64,000 nt of DNA from positions 142,388,257-142,452,256 of the forward strand of contig OY987298.1 in NCBI GenBank assembly GCA_963920635.1, written 5' to 3'. Shown one piece after another: positions 1 to 13,200 of this stretch. The stretch comes from Pseudeuparius sepicola (taxonomy: Eukaryota > Arthropoda > Insecta > Coleoptera > Anthribidae). Each line of letters begins with the position of its first letter. The stretch's first letter is position 1. The notes under the pieces were generated by a model. It was given only the letters and a program-made list of their open reading frames with translations. It was not told the origin of the DNA and did not search any database. A program made the position numbers and the translations under genes.

Positions 1-463
1 TTATGTCGCTATATGTCGAATTTTGTGGGTCGATGAACAAATAGGAAGTGCACATAACCAACAATTATTAATGGACAGGACTGCATTTTTTTCAATTGAT
101 ATCGTTTACCTGATATGCCACTAAAATACATTGTTTATATTATTAAGTTTGATTTCACGCTTCATTATCATTAATAAAAAGAAAAATCTTCATAATGTTG
201 CTTGTTGAAGGAAGTTTTTATGTAGTTTTCATTTCCTTAAAATTTAATTACTATCTTTCTAGAAGATACACTGTTATCTTCGTAATCTGCTCTATAAAAT
301 GATAATAGAAATAGAGGGATAGAGAAACGATAGGCAGTGCTGCATAAAGCCACAATTAATAATTGTTGAATTTCTTTGAGTTTATTATGTATGTTACTAC
401 GAATTTAATTGTTTAGAATGAGCTCCTAAATAGCTTTATCCGTGCGATTTACTAATTGACCTA

Positions 464-672
464 CACTCACTGGGATTACTACGGTTTTCTAGGGTTTTCC
501 GTAGTACTTGCTCTCCTAGTTCTATCGGGAAAAAAGTCGGCGCTAGCCGCAAATGGCAACGAAGACAAAATAATAGTAATTGCCCCCCTCCCCCGCACAA
601 ACATGTGATTGCTTCTGGGGTACTCCTAGTTTGGAGTATTGCGAGGGTAAGAATTATTATTATTATTTATTT
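464..672 (+). repeat. 3' tail of SINE/non-LTR repeat, copy 1
   Basis: The segment begins ACTCACTGGGATTACTACGG and ends in an (ATT)n tract. The same sequence recurs at 46244-46474 and, 5'-truncated, at 15256-15378. Common 3' ends, variable 5' ends and a simple-repeat tail point to a retroposed family. No coding sequence is visible. The rest of 1-869 shows no gene. Confidence 0.6.
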
Positions 673-869
673 TTTGTTGTGCATTTTTCGTTTTCTTATG
701 GCATGTGTTAATAAATAATCTGGAACTAAAACTGTCCAAAATACACCCGCAACGCATAGAATATCTTAGTTAGAATTGGCCTTGCAATGAATGGAAAGTA
801 AAAAAGGAGGAATCTGACGTTTTTTGCGTTAAAAATGCAAAATAATAAAAAAAAACACTAACTGTTATT

Positions 870-1261
870 TTATTTCTTGCATGCCACAATGGCATAACAC
901 CTTGGCGAAATGGAATCAACAGTAACTCGTTTAATATAACAATCGTACCCCTTCTCCTTCAAAAACTCAACTCTATCTAACAAAACCAAATTTTCACAAA
1001 GCTTCTGTAGGCCTGCTTGAAGCCCTGCCAAAACCTCAACCAAATATAAATTTTCCTTCTGCTCGTCGAATTTCCTGTCCATTTTCTCTCGGAAGTCGTC
1101 GGAAGTAATATCTTTTCCTTGGCTCGTTTCGGTTGTGTCCATTGGGACCAATCGGTGAGTTGTGCCTAAATTATTCAAGTAATCTCGAAAATCTTGAGAA
1201 GCATCGCTCGACGCGTTCAACTTGCCAGATTTCCGCTTCAATCTGGCAACATGGCAATTTT
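870..1261 (-). CDS. METTL25: METTL25-like terminal exon
   Basis: The exon follows a TGTTTACAG acceptor and supplies two bases to the split Glu codon. It encodes KRKSGKL, then a charged linker, then the conserved C-terminal block with CENLVLLDRVEFLKE and SPRCYAIVACKK. Read in isolation, the open frame extends upstream to an ATG at 1325 and looks like a 151-residue secreted protein. That N-terminus is intron sequence, because the match to METTL25 begins exactly at the acceptor. A poly(A) signal AATAAA overlaps the stop codon (complement of 869-874), which implies a very short 3' UTR unless a farther signal is used. Confidence 0.85.
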
Positions 1262-4200
1262 CTGTAAACAGAAGAACAAAAACGGACGATAGTAGAGGTA
1301 AGTACAAAGTCATGTACAAAGTCACTTAATATATTTACATAAATGCACTATACTAAAATCAAGTAACTCTTACGCCTTGCGTAAATAAAAGCACGTGTTC
1401 GAAGTCGTTCCGCGAAATAAGGCGATTGGTCAATAGGCCATAAAATATCAGCGCGTCTGGCAACAGGGATGTACTCGACCGCAAAAGCGTATTTATGCGG
1501 TTTTATCTTGTGGTTTTCAGCTATTTAGCCACTGCCACAAATAATTTTATCGATGTTTTGACTCATTTTAATTAAGACAATAAATTTTTCGAAATATTTT
1601 GACGTAAACAATTTTAAAAGTAAAATTAAATAAAGGTCGTGCCTTAGTGCGGCTCTGGCGAAAATCTCATCGCACACGTTCTTATTTACATCAGGCGTAT
1701 AAGTTATTTGGTTTTAGTATAGACTACAACACATTCAAAATAAATAAAGGTATATTTTCTTCTCTAGGTACCGGTATTTATACGTTACACAAGACTATGT
1801 TCGGTAAAAGCAGGTGATTCGGTGTAGTAAAAACTTTTTACAAATAATTAGTTCATCGTTCGTTAGTGACAAAAACATCATGTACGACGGCAGATAAATA
1901 AGAATTTCAACGAACTTTATAGTTATTTGCATAAATATGAAAAAAAATTAATACTTTTCTCAATTATCGCAAATTTGTTAGTAAACAACTTAGTGGAAAT
2001 TACACTGATGTTTTGAAAAGGAAAACAAATGTCTCTTGGAATTTCCGATTCTAACAAAGCGCGTTGCATCTGTTTTGGTTTTGTGTTTTGTAATAATAGT
2101 TTGCTGCTCTCCGGGCTGTGATTACGTTTAATAAAACAGGAGATATCCGGTGCTCAGCACCGTGTACAGTTAACCTAAAACGGAAAAGGTAAACAAATCA
2201 CGGACAAATACGTATGGTGTAAATTAGGATTCAGTTTACAGGGTACCACACAAATGGATCACATATATAATATGGCTATACTAAAATCGAGCAACTCTTA
2301 CGCCTGGCGTAAACAAGAGCACTTGACTTGAGATATTCGCCAAGGCTGCACTGAGGCACGACCCTTATTTAATTTTAGTTTCACAATTGTTTACATCAAA
2401 ATATTTCGGAAAAGAATTATTGGCCTAATTAAAATGGTTCAAAACATCGATAAAATTATTTGTGGCAGTGTCTAAATAGCTGAAATCGACAAGATAAAAC
2501 CGCGTAACTACACTTTTGCGATCGAGTACGTCCCTGTTGCCGACTAGAATGAAACTTTATAGCCTACCGACCAATCGCGGAACGTCATTGAACACGTGGT
2601 TTTATTTACGCCAGGCGTACGGATTGCTCCATTTTATAGGCCAGGGAAAATAGAATTTTCCTAGACAAAAATATTAACTGCAATTTTGTTTTACCATATC
2701 AATGTTATAAGTAAATACGTTGGTAGAAACCGAAAATTAAACATTTTGAAAAACGGAACCTTGAGTTACCTCAAAAAACACCTATTTTTCGTAAATTTCG
2801 AGCAAAAATGTTAACTGGATTTTTTTAGACTCTTTAGGTAAAAAACTTCCCTTGCTAACATATATTAAGAAATTGACCATTTTAAGATTATGGAAGTAAC
2901 TTAGAGCGACAAAGAGAGATAAAAATCGGATAATTTTCTATTTCGGCAAAAGCAAAAATATTAACTACGTTTTTATTGCAGATGATTATTCCCTTTTACA
3001 AATAGAATGTAACTTATACAAAATTAAACATTTATCTGGGCCGCATGTACGTCAGCTGTCAATTCTCATTGGCATAGAATAGGCAAAAATATTAACTAGT
3101 TTTTGTTTGTTTAACTTTTTACAATATAACTATATTGAATCACATATAGCGAAATTAAACATTTATTTAGGGCGCATGTAGATCAACTGTTATTTGTCAA
3201 TTGTATTTGTAAAATACTTCCGTTAAAAATTTTTGTTTCATTTCAAACAATTTAACAAGACTTAGTATCCACTTACAAAGTTTAACAAAAATCAGTCAGT
3301 TAATAATTTTGCTCTCAAAGACAGCTTCAAATTTCTTTAAAATGCGATTTCCGGAGAAACAATATGTTTAATTTCAGAGCAAACTGTTAATACTTGATTT
3401 TTAAGGTAATTATAAATAATAAAAACGCAGTTAATATTTTTGCCCAACAAAATACTACGCAAAATGTCATTTTTACATCATTCGGATACTTGCGCAAACG
3501 TTATCTCTTTAATTTATCAATCTCAACTTTATACACCTTACTTACTAATAAATGCAGCTTAAAATTCCCAGTTAATATTTATGCCGTCTTTATTACAACA
3601 AGAAAATGTATTTTTCTAAAAAACGCCCACAGGCGTATGTTTATTTTGCATAAAAACAATTCTGGTGTTCATTTATTACCAATATTTTGTGATGGCATTA
3701 TAAAAATGCGGTTATGAATTTTGTCTAGGTTTCGTTATTTTTTACCGTAATTTCCCTGGCCTAGTATAGTACGCGCAGCGAAAAAGTGCATCTGCGGTGA
3801 GGGAAGTAAGAGGGGTGGAGATCCGCTTGTGGGCAGAACTAGCGCCGAAGGTAGCATAGGCGTGCGGAAAGATAACTTTTTGTCAAAGTAAAAAATTGTT
3901 ATATTACTTATACTTTCATATGCGGAAATAATTGATAGAAAAATGTAATATGAGTTTGCGCTTGGCTATGTATTGTACACCCTGAACGACTCATGATCTC
4001 GAAAATACTACCAAGTTTTAAAAACAATAAATTTCGAGACGCACGGCTGAGGATAATAATTCCTCCTCTCAATTGGTAATTCGATACATTCCTTTGGAGA
4101 TGTGATAGGAGAAGAGATAAGGAGTAAATTTAATCCTATAATGTATTATGCAAAACTCATTTTTTATATGTTTGACCACTTTTTATTTAAAATTTTCCAA

Positions 4201-7200
4201 TGATGTAAATGTTTCCGGACTTTTTTCATTCCAAACATAAGACCATAGTGTTGGGCAAGTATTAAGAAGATCTGTGTTTCATAGGGGTATCTAATTAAGA
4301 AACTATATCTTTATGATTATATTCAAATATAGGGCCGAATCTAAGGGGGCGGTTTGGGGGATACCACCATTTTTTATGCTTTTGCCCCACCACTAGAACG
4401 AGCTCCCCGAGCATCAGTGAGTGTAATAATTTATTAAACTGGTTTTCCAGTAGAGCATGGAAACCCGCCCGAAAACTGCCAACAAAACATAACTTACAAC
4501 ATAATTTAAATAAAATAAAACATAACTGGCAACACTGGACAACAGCAAACGGTGAACGGTGGTGCATGGCTGCGTGCGCCATGGATTCCCAGAGTATCTT
4601 TTATGAATAGATAAGTACTAATTTGTGTTTGAAGATTTGTTTATTATTTTTATGAAAGGTTCGGTTAGGCAAGTGGAGCGAAGAAATCTTTTTACCATAC
4701 CTACTGGCAATTCTAAAGGTGTCGTCAGGCCAGGCGAAGAATATGTAGGAAAATATCCGTAATAATGAGAAATCAAATAAGTAGAAAAGGGACGGTAGGT
4801 ATAAATGGGAAGAGGAATATTCAGCTATTATTATAATTAATATTTAATATTTTTAAAGTTTCCATGTTAAACTTGTTCAACTTAAACCTGTTTCAGTTTT
4901 TTATTAAAAACCATTTAAAAATAGTAGGTTTTTTTAAACCTTAAAGCTATTTCAACTTCAACAGCCACTGGTCTAACTCCTCCAGGGAAGGCTCTAGGTG
5001 GCCCCGCGTCTCCAAGTCCTGTGTACAGGGTTATCCAGTCAGTAGCGTATTTAAAAGGGCGGGGCCCAAAACCATTACAGAATTTGAATATATTCACTGC
5101 AGCTTGAAAATCTGAAGATACTGGGATTTCCTAAGACTAATTTTAAGTAATTTTCCTTAACATTTCTAACATTTCTAAAAAATTTTTTAGTTAAAAAAAG
5201 CATAAGCTTTGCTCTAGGGGTCAACTCTAACCCTGGTTACAATAATTCTTGAATGGGTAAAAGACTCATCCTCTATAACAATAATAAACTAATAAATAAA
5301 AATAATATCGAGCCAGCTGACAAATTTAAATTTATTATTTAAATGTTTACATTTCGATTTAAAAAGTTAGGATAACTGACCTAGGGCAATTTTCACAAAA
5401 CATGAATGTAAGGTAGATAACATTACAAGAAGTAGAATCCACGAATTTTTCCTATGACTCGTCTTTGGCAGTGGTCCGAACAGACATATGTATGTACCTG
5501 TGCATATGAGTCGGTATTACAGCGTATAAATATGTGTGTGATACCTTCAGTAAACAATTATTCATATAGACAAAAAATAGGTAGGTATTCGTGGTGTGGA
5601 TTCTACTTTATCAACTTAAATTCTCAATAGCCAATGTGGCAATTTGCAAACATTCGTATTTGTGGAGAATTTTATATTCAGAATTTTTTATGAATTTTTT
5701 TTCTGACGAAATTATGAATGCATAAATAGGTACCTAACATATAAGAAGAATCCAAGTTTTTTAAATTTAGTGACAAGGCCTATTTGTCATGTTTATGTTC
5801 TTCTAAAACAGTAAGCAACCTATTAAGTATAAAAGTACCATTTCATTTCACAATTTTTAAATAAGAATAATTCAACGCCGATTAGCAATGTTATACATCA
5901 TCTATAAAAAAGTCTGTTCTTATCTAGTGTACTAGATTTATGTTTATTTATGTCCCTAGAATATCCCAAGGCCACTAGAATGACAGGTGGTGACAGAGCC
6001 GTACTCAGAAAATTGGATGTTTACTTAGGTTAGTAGTAGTAATTAATTAAGGTTAATTAATACAATTAAACTGTTCTTTAACAACTTGTAGAAGTTAGGT
6101 TTGAACCACAGAAAACCACGATTGTCGCACATTCTCATATTTCTGCCAGATATGCTAAATACGCCTCTGGGATGTACCTGAAAACAATGCTGCCAACGTT
6201 GGATAAATACGAGTAAATTAACAAAAAAAAAATAATTTCTAGTGACTACACTCTATTCAAACTAAATGCAAGTGGCGCGTAAACATTTACACGATGGAAG
6301 CACGTGAACAATTCTGAGGGCTAATATGAGGCAGGGCCGCATTAAGGACGATCTCTATGAATCTTATAATATAAAAAATTAAAATAATATGTCCCAGTAT
6401 TAAGAACTCTAAAAACAAACTTTTATGGCACACCTAGTCATTCACATAAATGCAAATTTCTACTATTAACACAAATCGTAGCTTCAACAATTATTAATAA
6501 ACAGCGAAATAACTATATCGGAAAAATAAAGCTCCACTTGCAACTCAATACACCTCTGTATGAAACACCGTCTCGCTGCACTCGCCGGCCGGGCCAGACT
6601 TTATTGCCGGCTGGTCAATAGCAAGCCGATCACGTGCGTATCACGCTCTAGCCATGCAACAACTTGTGTTTATGTTTCACTTGCGTTTAGTTTGAATAGA
6701 GTTTAGATAAAAAGAGACTTTAGTATTATACAGGGTGTACAACTTTAAAACTGTACAAATCCGTAAAATCTTCATTTTTGGAGGTAATCGCCCCTTCAAA
6801 AACCGCATCTTTTGACCTTCCTGCCATTTTCAAAATCCAAATCCAGGGTCGGCTGCGATTTTTTTATACCCCCGATTCGAGCACCGATTTTCGCGAAAAC
6901 CATTTAGCGATTTTTTTATTTAAAATCAGACTCCACAGCGTTAATTAGAACACCTCAAAACCCCCATATACCAAATTTGAGCAAAAAATATACAGGGAGT
7001 TCCATTCTGCGGGGTGTCAAAGTTGAGCAAAATAGGCATTTTAAAGACATCTGGCGAATCAAGTGTGCCATGGAATCCCTTCAAAACAGTTAAATGGTCC
7101 ACAGGATCACTCAAGGTGTTGGTGTGCAAAGGTCCAGTACAAAATATACAGAGTATTCTTATCTGTGCCATCTCAAAATACTGAATTTTTGGAACTTTAT

Positions 7201-10200
7201 ACGGGACAAAAATCGAGTATATCAAAACTCCACACACTATAAATGAACTAAATCTAAAAAATACAGAAGCCTGCCAGTTATAAGTTCATATCAGTTAAGG
7301 TGGCTGGTGTGCCCCAACAGGAAACGCACAGAAAATGTATCATCTTAGACAGTGACTTTGTTGAAAAAAGTCCAATATTTTAAATTGTTTTTATTTGTAG
7401 GTTGGCATTTTGTAAAGAAATACATTACTTTTGTGTTTATCAATATTTTTTCAATGATTCCAGAGCACTCTTGATCCGTATAAGTTTCATAAAATTTCAG
7501 AATTTTGAGATGGCTCAGAGAAAAATACCCTGTATATTATTGTAGTAAATATTTTTACACCAATATTTTGAGTGGTCCTGACCATTCAACTGTTTTGAAG
7601 GGATACAGTGGCACACTTGACTCGCCAGATGCCTATTTTGCTCAACTTTGACACCCCGCAGAATGGATGAACTCCCTGTATATTTTTTGCTCAAATTTGA
7701 TATATGGGGGTTTTGGGGTGGTCTGATTTGAAATAAAAAAGTCGCTAAATGGTTTTCGTGAAAATCGGGGGTATAAAAAATCGCAGCCGGCCCTGGATTT
7801 GCATTTTGAAAATGGTAGAAAGGCCAAAAGAGGCGGTTTTTGAAGGCCTTTCAAACAAAAAAAAGTTTAGGCGATTATCTCCAAAAATGAAGATTTTACG
7901 GATTTGTACAGTTTTAAAGTTGGACACCCTGTGTATACGCATAATTCGACCCTCTTATTGGTAAAAGAGAAAAGAGCAGTGAGCAGTAGGCACAAAAATT
8001 CATACCTTGGAATATTCTTTAGATCTCTCTTTACATCTAGTTGGCCTTGGATATCTGGCAGACGACAGCGACTGTCAAATTTTCAATGCGCGCGCACGCG
8101 CGCACTGCGCGCAGTACAAAAATGTCAATGTTGGTTTCTTTGGCACCCCGTAGCGTCGCCGTGCGATCGTCACTTTTTATCGGCTCGACAATTAGCGCGT
8201 TTCCAAAGGCGACTACGCGCCCGCGCCGCCGCCGCCGCCGCCGCCGCAAACCATGTCGACCGCCCGCAAAGCGTCGCTCGTCCTGCTGACCGCCTGCGGC
8301 CTGATCCTGGTCCAGTACTGGCCGCGGCCGGAAGAACCCCGTCCCCGCCGGCCCAAGACCGTCCTGTACTGGACGGGCATGTTCGACAGGGACGACTTCT
8401 ACCTCGGCCTGGGCCGGGACGCGTTCCGCGCGTGCCCGCAGGGCGACTGCCGCGCGACCGCCGACAGGTCGGAGTTGGCCGCGGACGAGTTCGACGCGGT
8501 CGTGTTCCACGGGCCGGAGTTCGGCCGGAAGTACCGCGGCGTGCCGAGCGCGCGGTCTGCGCGGCAGGTGTACGTGTACGGCAACCAGGAGTCGCCGGTC
8601 AACTCGCCGACGAATGGCGCGATCGCGGAGATCGGGGGGTTCTTCAACTGGACGATGACGTACAGGTGAATGAAACTGAAATTGGTGGTATCTTCTCTCT
8701 TCTTGTCTGATATAATAAATAACTATTATTGTACACGCGCGGCCTCATAAATCGTTCCACTATAGGCATGAGAAATAAGCAAGAAATCAAGAATTTGGGG
8801 TAAGTGCGGCAACGTTGCGCCAATTCCATGGCTTCTCAAATCAACAACTTCCCCTACATTCCCTCGTACCGACCGGCACCGTCGCAATAACAAGGCCCGC
8901 CAGCTGAAAGCGATGAGTCATCCAAGGGAGGTCAGCCTAAGGCGCCAAATTCAAATTTCGAGGTGTCAACTTGGTAAATTTGGTAAAAAAACATTTTAAA
9001 ATGATTGTTTACATATATAGCTCATGGTTTTACAACACGGATAATAATCTACGAGAGTGAAAGTCACATTTTGAAGGGGTTTTGGTGTAAATGCCAATTA
9101 TTTCTTATTTGCCTGCCTAGATACAACTAAATTCGAATGAATAAAACCATAAAACTTACTGATTTTAAGGTGGTTACGTTTAATCAGAGCCGGGCAGTAG
9201 CTAGCTACTAGCTTAGCTACTTTTTTTTTTCAAAGTAACTTATTCAAGCTACTTTTTTTATTGTGGTAGCTTGTAGCTGTAGCTTTAATAATTTTTTCCC
9301 AGTATTCATAAATAACTTTTTATAAGTAGCTAGCTACTTAAAATAGCTACCAAAGCTACTTTTTGGTAACTAAGTTACTAAAAGTAGCTTAAGTTAACTT
9401 CAGTAGCTTTAGTTACCTTCAGTAGTTTAAGCTACTTCGATTAGCTTAAGTTACTTTTATTGAAAATAAGCTGCTTTTTGCGAGTTTAGTTCTTTCAATT
9501 CTCCTCTCCCTCCCCACCATTTACCACCATTTACCACCATTTACCACCAATATTTCAATTCATAGATTGAGTGGTCTTGTCCGAGTATAGTTTTTTTATA
9601 TTCTTTATGATATAATATAATAATACTTTTGTTTATAAATAAAATGCATATGTTTTTATTTATTTTTTTAGTTTATAACTACTTTCCGCATATAAATACA
9701 TACCTAGTTTTTTTTTAGAAAATGGAAGAATGTAGTCCAACTTAAACTAATCACAATCTAACCTTGTACATTTTATATGTAAAGTAACTTGAAAAATAGC
9801 TTATTCTAAATCAGAAAAAGCTACCTGGTAGCTTGGAGCTTAACTACTTTTCGAAAAGAGTAGCTTAGCTACTAGGTAACTTAATTATTTTATTTCAAAG
9901 GTAGCTGTAACTTGTAGCTAGCTACTTTTTTAGAGTAGCTTGCCCGGCTCTGCGTTTAATCACGTAAAATTGTTAGGTATAACACTCTCCAACAGTCCAA
10001 ACCAAAATCCTGGAAATCTGTGTAGGAACAAAATCTCTTTTGATGGCCTTAACCCACTTTGCCCTCAAAATGGGGTCTTTAGGGAGGACAAAGCGGACAC
10101 TTTGGGACCGCCTTTGTAGTTTCCCTTGCAGTTGGGAACGGAACACGTCCACGGCATGATTTAAATTAGTCCGACACTATAGACACAACCTAAAACCTAT

Positions 10201-13200
10201 AACTAAAATTGAACTTTAATCACTTTATTCTGAACCACTGCTGTTTTACCACCTTATTAATAAAACTCCACGTCCTATATTACTAAAAAACACAGTCCAA
10301 CACACAACAAACGTTCTTTAAAACAGGAAAATCGCCAGACAAGTAAACGTAAACAACTTCAAAAAGCAACCTCCCGACCTCCCTGTGATGACGTAGTGAC
10401 GTTTCGCGTCGCCAGCTGTTAGGCCTTTATCATTGCGACGGTGCCGTACCGACCCGCTCCTCCCCGTAGAAAATAAAAATTGCCATACGCCAGTCCAGTC
10501 AACGAAAATAGGTTAATAAATCTCAGTTTCTTGGTGTTTTGAGATTCACGTAACGTGAAATTACGCGGATTTATTTGATTGTCAAAGTGATATTAGTTAA
10601 ATAAGGTATACTTAATATCTAAGTATAATTGTGTTATAGAAGAATCTCGTAGTGGTTTTTTACATTGGTTTATTACACTTCTTTATCTTAACCGCGAACC
10701 AAATCTTTGGTTTATTTCAATTTTTAAAGCTTCCATGGAGTCCTCGGGTGAGGTTCTGATGCTTCCCGGGCCCCCGAAAAATCGAGAAATGAGAAAAACA
10801 AGCAATTTCCAATAGTGGTTTCAGAGGATTTTCCGTCGGTTTCGTTGATTCTACAGCCGTCCCGTTTCTCGAAAGTGGTTAATCGTGAATCGGGAATTTC
10901 TCTTAGATATCGGATTTTCGAGGTTCTCTTTGGTACCAGAGGAAAGTACGACACCCAATTAAGAGATTTACCACCTTCTTCGATTTTTAGAACGGCTCTA
11001 TTCGAGGTTGTCGAAAGACTTTTGCGAAAAAAGCCACCAATGTCCGTGGGCAGGGTTATAAGATTTTCCACTATTATTCAGGCAATCTAAGGACAACCTA
11101 ACAGCGCCGAATTTACTGTTTTTTGCACTGTAACTGGCAATGTCACGTAAGGTAATGTCGCGTAATAAGATGTTAGATTTGCCATCACTTACGCTTTTAA
11201 GGTTATCGCTGGCTTTCAAACCGCGAGAGAGGGGAAGGGTAATTGCAACGTTGTCAGTTGAACGCCTTTGCGTCCGCACGTATTGGAACGATTTCAAGGG
11301 CCGAGCTTGTACCATTAAAATGCCTTGTAAATTCCCGAGTAAATTCCTAACGATTCGCTAATTATTGTAAAACGTCAACTGCAGATACAAAAACAAAGTT
11401 ATCAACATAAAATGTTTTGATTTTTTTTTTTTGGGATATTACGCATAATCTAAAAACGCTCTTTAACTGTACGGGGTGTCCCATTTTGGGTGTTTTTCTC
11501 AAAAATCTCGGTTATTATTAAAGCTAGAGGGTTGCGATTTTCACGTCACTGTACTACTTTTTGAGAGGAATTTGGTGGACCAATCAGATTTTAGATAAGT
11601 TTTATAGTTTCCGCGCATTGGCGCAGGACTGAAATTTTCGATTTTTTGGAAACCTCTCTTCTGGCTACAACTTATATATATCGACAAATTTAATCAACTA
11701 TTTTTATAGATTTTTTGGCGTAGAATCGAATGGAATAATTAGTTTTTTGGTAGCGTTAATAGTTTTTGAGATATGAACCAAAGTTATATTTTTTTAAATG
11801 GAAACCATAGTTCATATCTCAAAAACTCTACAGAAAAACTAATAATTCCATTCGATTCTACGCCAAAAAATCTATAAAAATAGTTGATTAAATTTGTCGA
11901 TATATATAAGTTGTAGCCAGAAAAGAGGTTTCCAAAAAATCGAAAATTTCAATCCTGCGCCAATGCGCGGAAACTATAAAACTTATCTAAAATCTGATTG
12001 GTCCACCAAATTCCCCTCAAAAAAGTAGTACAGTGGCGTGAAAACCGCAACCCTCTAGCTTTAATAATAACCGGCACTTTTGCGGGGTATTTCCCGAGGT
12101 ATTTCCCTTATTTTTAAAGAAAGAGGGTTTCTTGAAAATTTGCTATTTTAAAAAATCATAGCAGGCCATGAAATAATTACCTCATCCTAAAACCACCACC
12201 TATGAGGTACGCTCCCTTGGAACTACCGATAAAAAAGTAGAGACCATTTGTTTTCCTTGCCCTTCATACATATATTTCTGAGGTGCCCAGTATCAAATTG
12301 GAACACACTGTATATTATGTCCCACCGAAAGGTCGGCCAAATTGGGCGCACACGTCATTGGCTGTTCAATGTCAAATGCACGAGGGCCGTGGTTGGCCGT
12401 TGTCAAATGTCATTTTGTGTTGCCACCATAAATTTCCCTTTTCCCCTAGAATGCCCTCTAAACCCCTAGAATGCACACAGTATCGCGGCTATCCAGGCGG
12501 GCGCCAGCGCCCTCTGCCGGATGGCTAAAAACTGGTGGAAGGGACTAGGGCCCAGTGGCGGTCCAGTTTATTTTACGAGGTCATAGTATAGTCAGAGGCA
12601 TTGTTGAAAGAGTCCACATTAACTTTCAAATTTTAATTTAATTTTAAACAACAAAATTTGGGCATCTCATACAGATGCGTACATCGCAGTTTTAACATTA
12701 TTTATCAGTGTTATTAAATTCAATAGAAATGGGAAGCTCTGTAAATCCTTTTATTACTTGTGAATTGTTCTTTCTCCAAAAATAATTATTTATTGTCTTC
12801 GGTAAGTTTAGATGTGCAGTCATTGTTATGAAACTCTCGATTCTAAACATTTTAAAATAACCGCTGCCAGTAGAATCCAGACAATCACTATTTCAATTAT
12901 TAGTTAATTTCAATATGTCACACAAATCATAAAACAAAATGTAGGTATGTGCCTACACTGCCTACCTACTTATTGTGTCCCCGGATAAGTAAACTGACTA
13001 ATTTTAGTTTCGAAAAATCATATACGCTTTGTAAATGAAAAACTAATTTTTCACACCAGTAAAGTGCCCTTTTTGCAGGTTTTACGACATGTTATTAAGG
13101 AAACTAGTACGGAATTAATCCCTGTCAGGGCCTACTTTATTTTTCAAAATTAAAAATATGGTGAAAATTATTTTCTAGGCAAGCAGGCCTGGACCCCAAA

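Larger units (their letters stand above)
8875..10445. mobile_element. DNA transposon with 9-bp TSD and THAP remnant
   Basis: Terminal inverted repeats start GGCACCGTCGCAAT and extend, imperfectly, about 35 bp to CAGCTG. A perfect 9-bp direct repeat GTACCGACC flanks it (8866-8874 and 10446-10454). The 1571-bp element contains a broken THAP reading frame on the minus strand and a nested hAT MITE. A 9-bp duplication suggests Mutator-like, the THAP domain suggests P-like or similar; I leave the superfamily open. It lies in intron 1 of the fucosyltransferase gene, 210 bp after exon 1. Confidence 0.75.

Noticed and set aside
870..1325. Independent 151-aa secreted protein starting at 1325
   Set aside because: The signal-like N-terminus is intron; METTL25 homology begins exactly at a strong acceptor and the phase matches exon 3.
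3394..3717. 107-codon plus-strand frame
   Set aside because: Encoded in the arm of an AT-rich palindromic element with low-complexity composition.
4295..4582. 95-codon minus-strand frame with many cysteines
   Set aside because: No homology recognised, no splice context; the Cys and Leu runs come from repeated ACATAA-type sequence.
8037..8710. Long GC-rich frames on both strands over FucT exon 1
   Set aside because: They are shadows caused by high GC content; only the frame from 8253 has family motifs and a matching second exon.
10724..11361. Overlapping 73-115 codon frames on both strands
   Set aside because: No motif, splice signal or family resemblance; likely chance frames.
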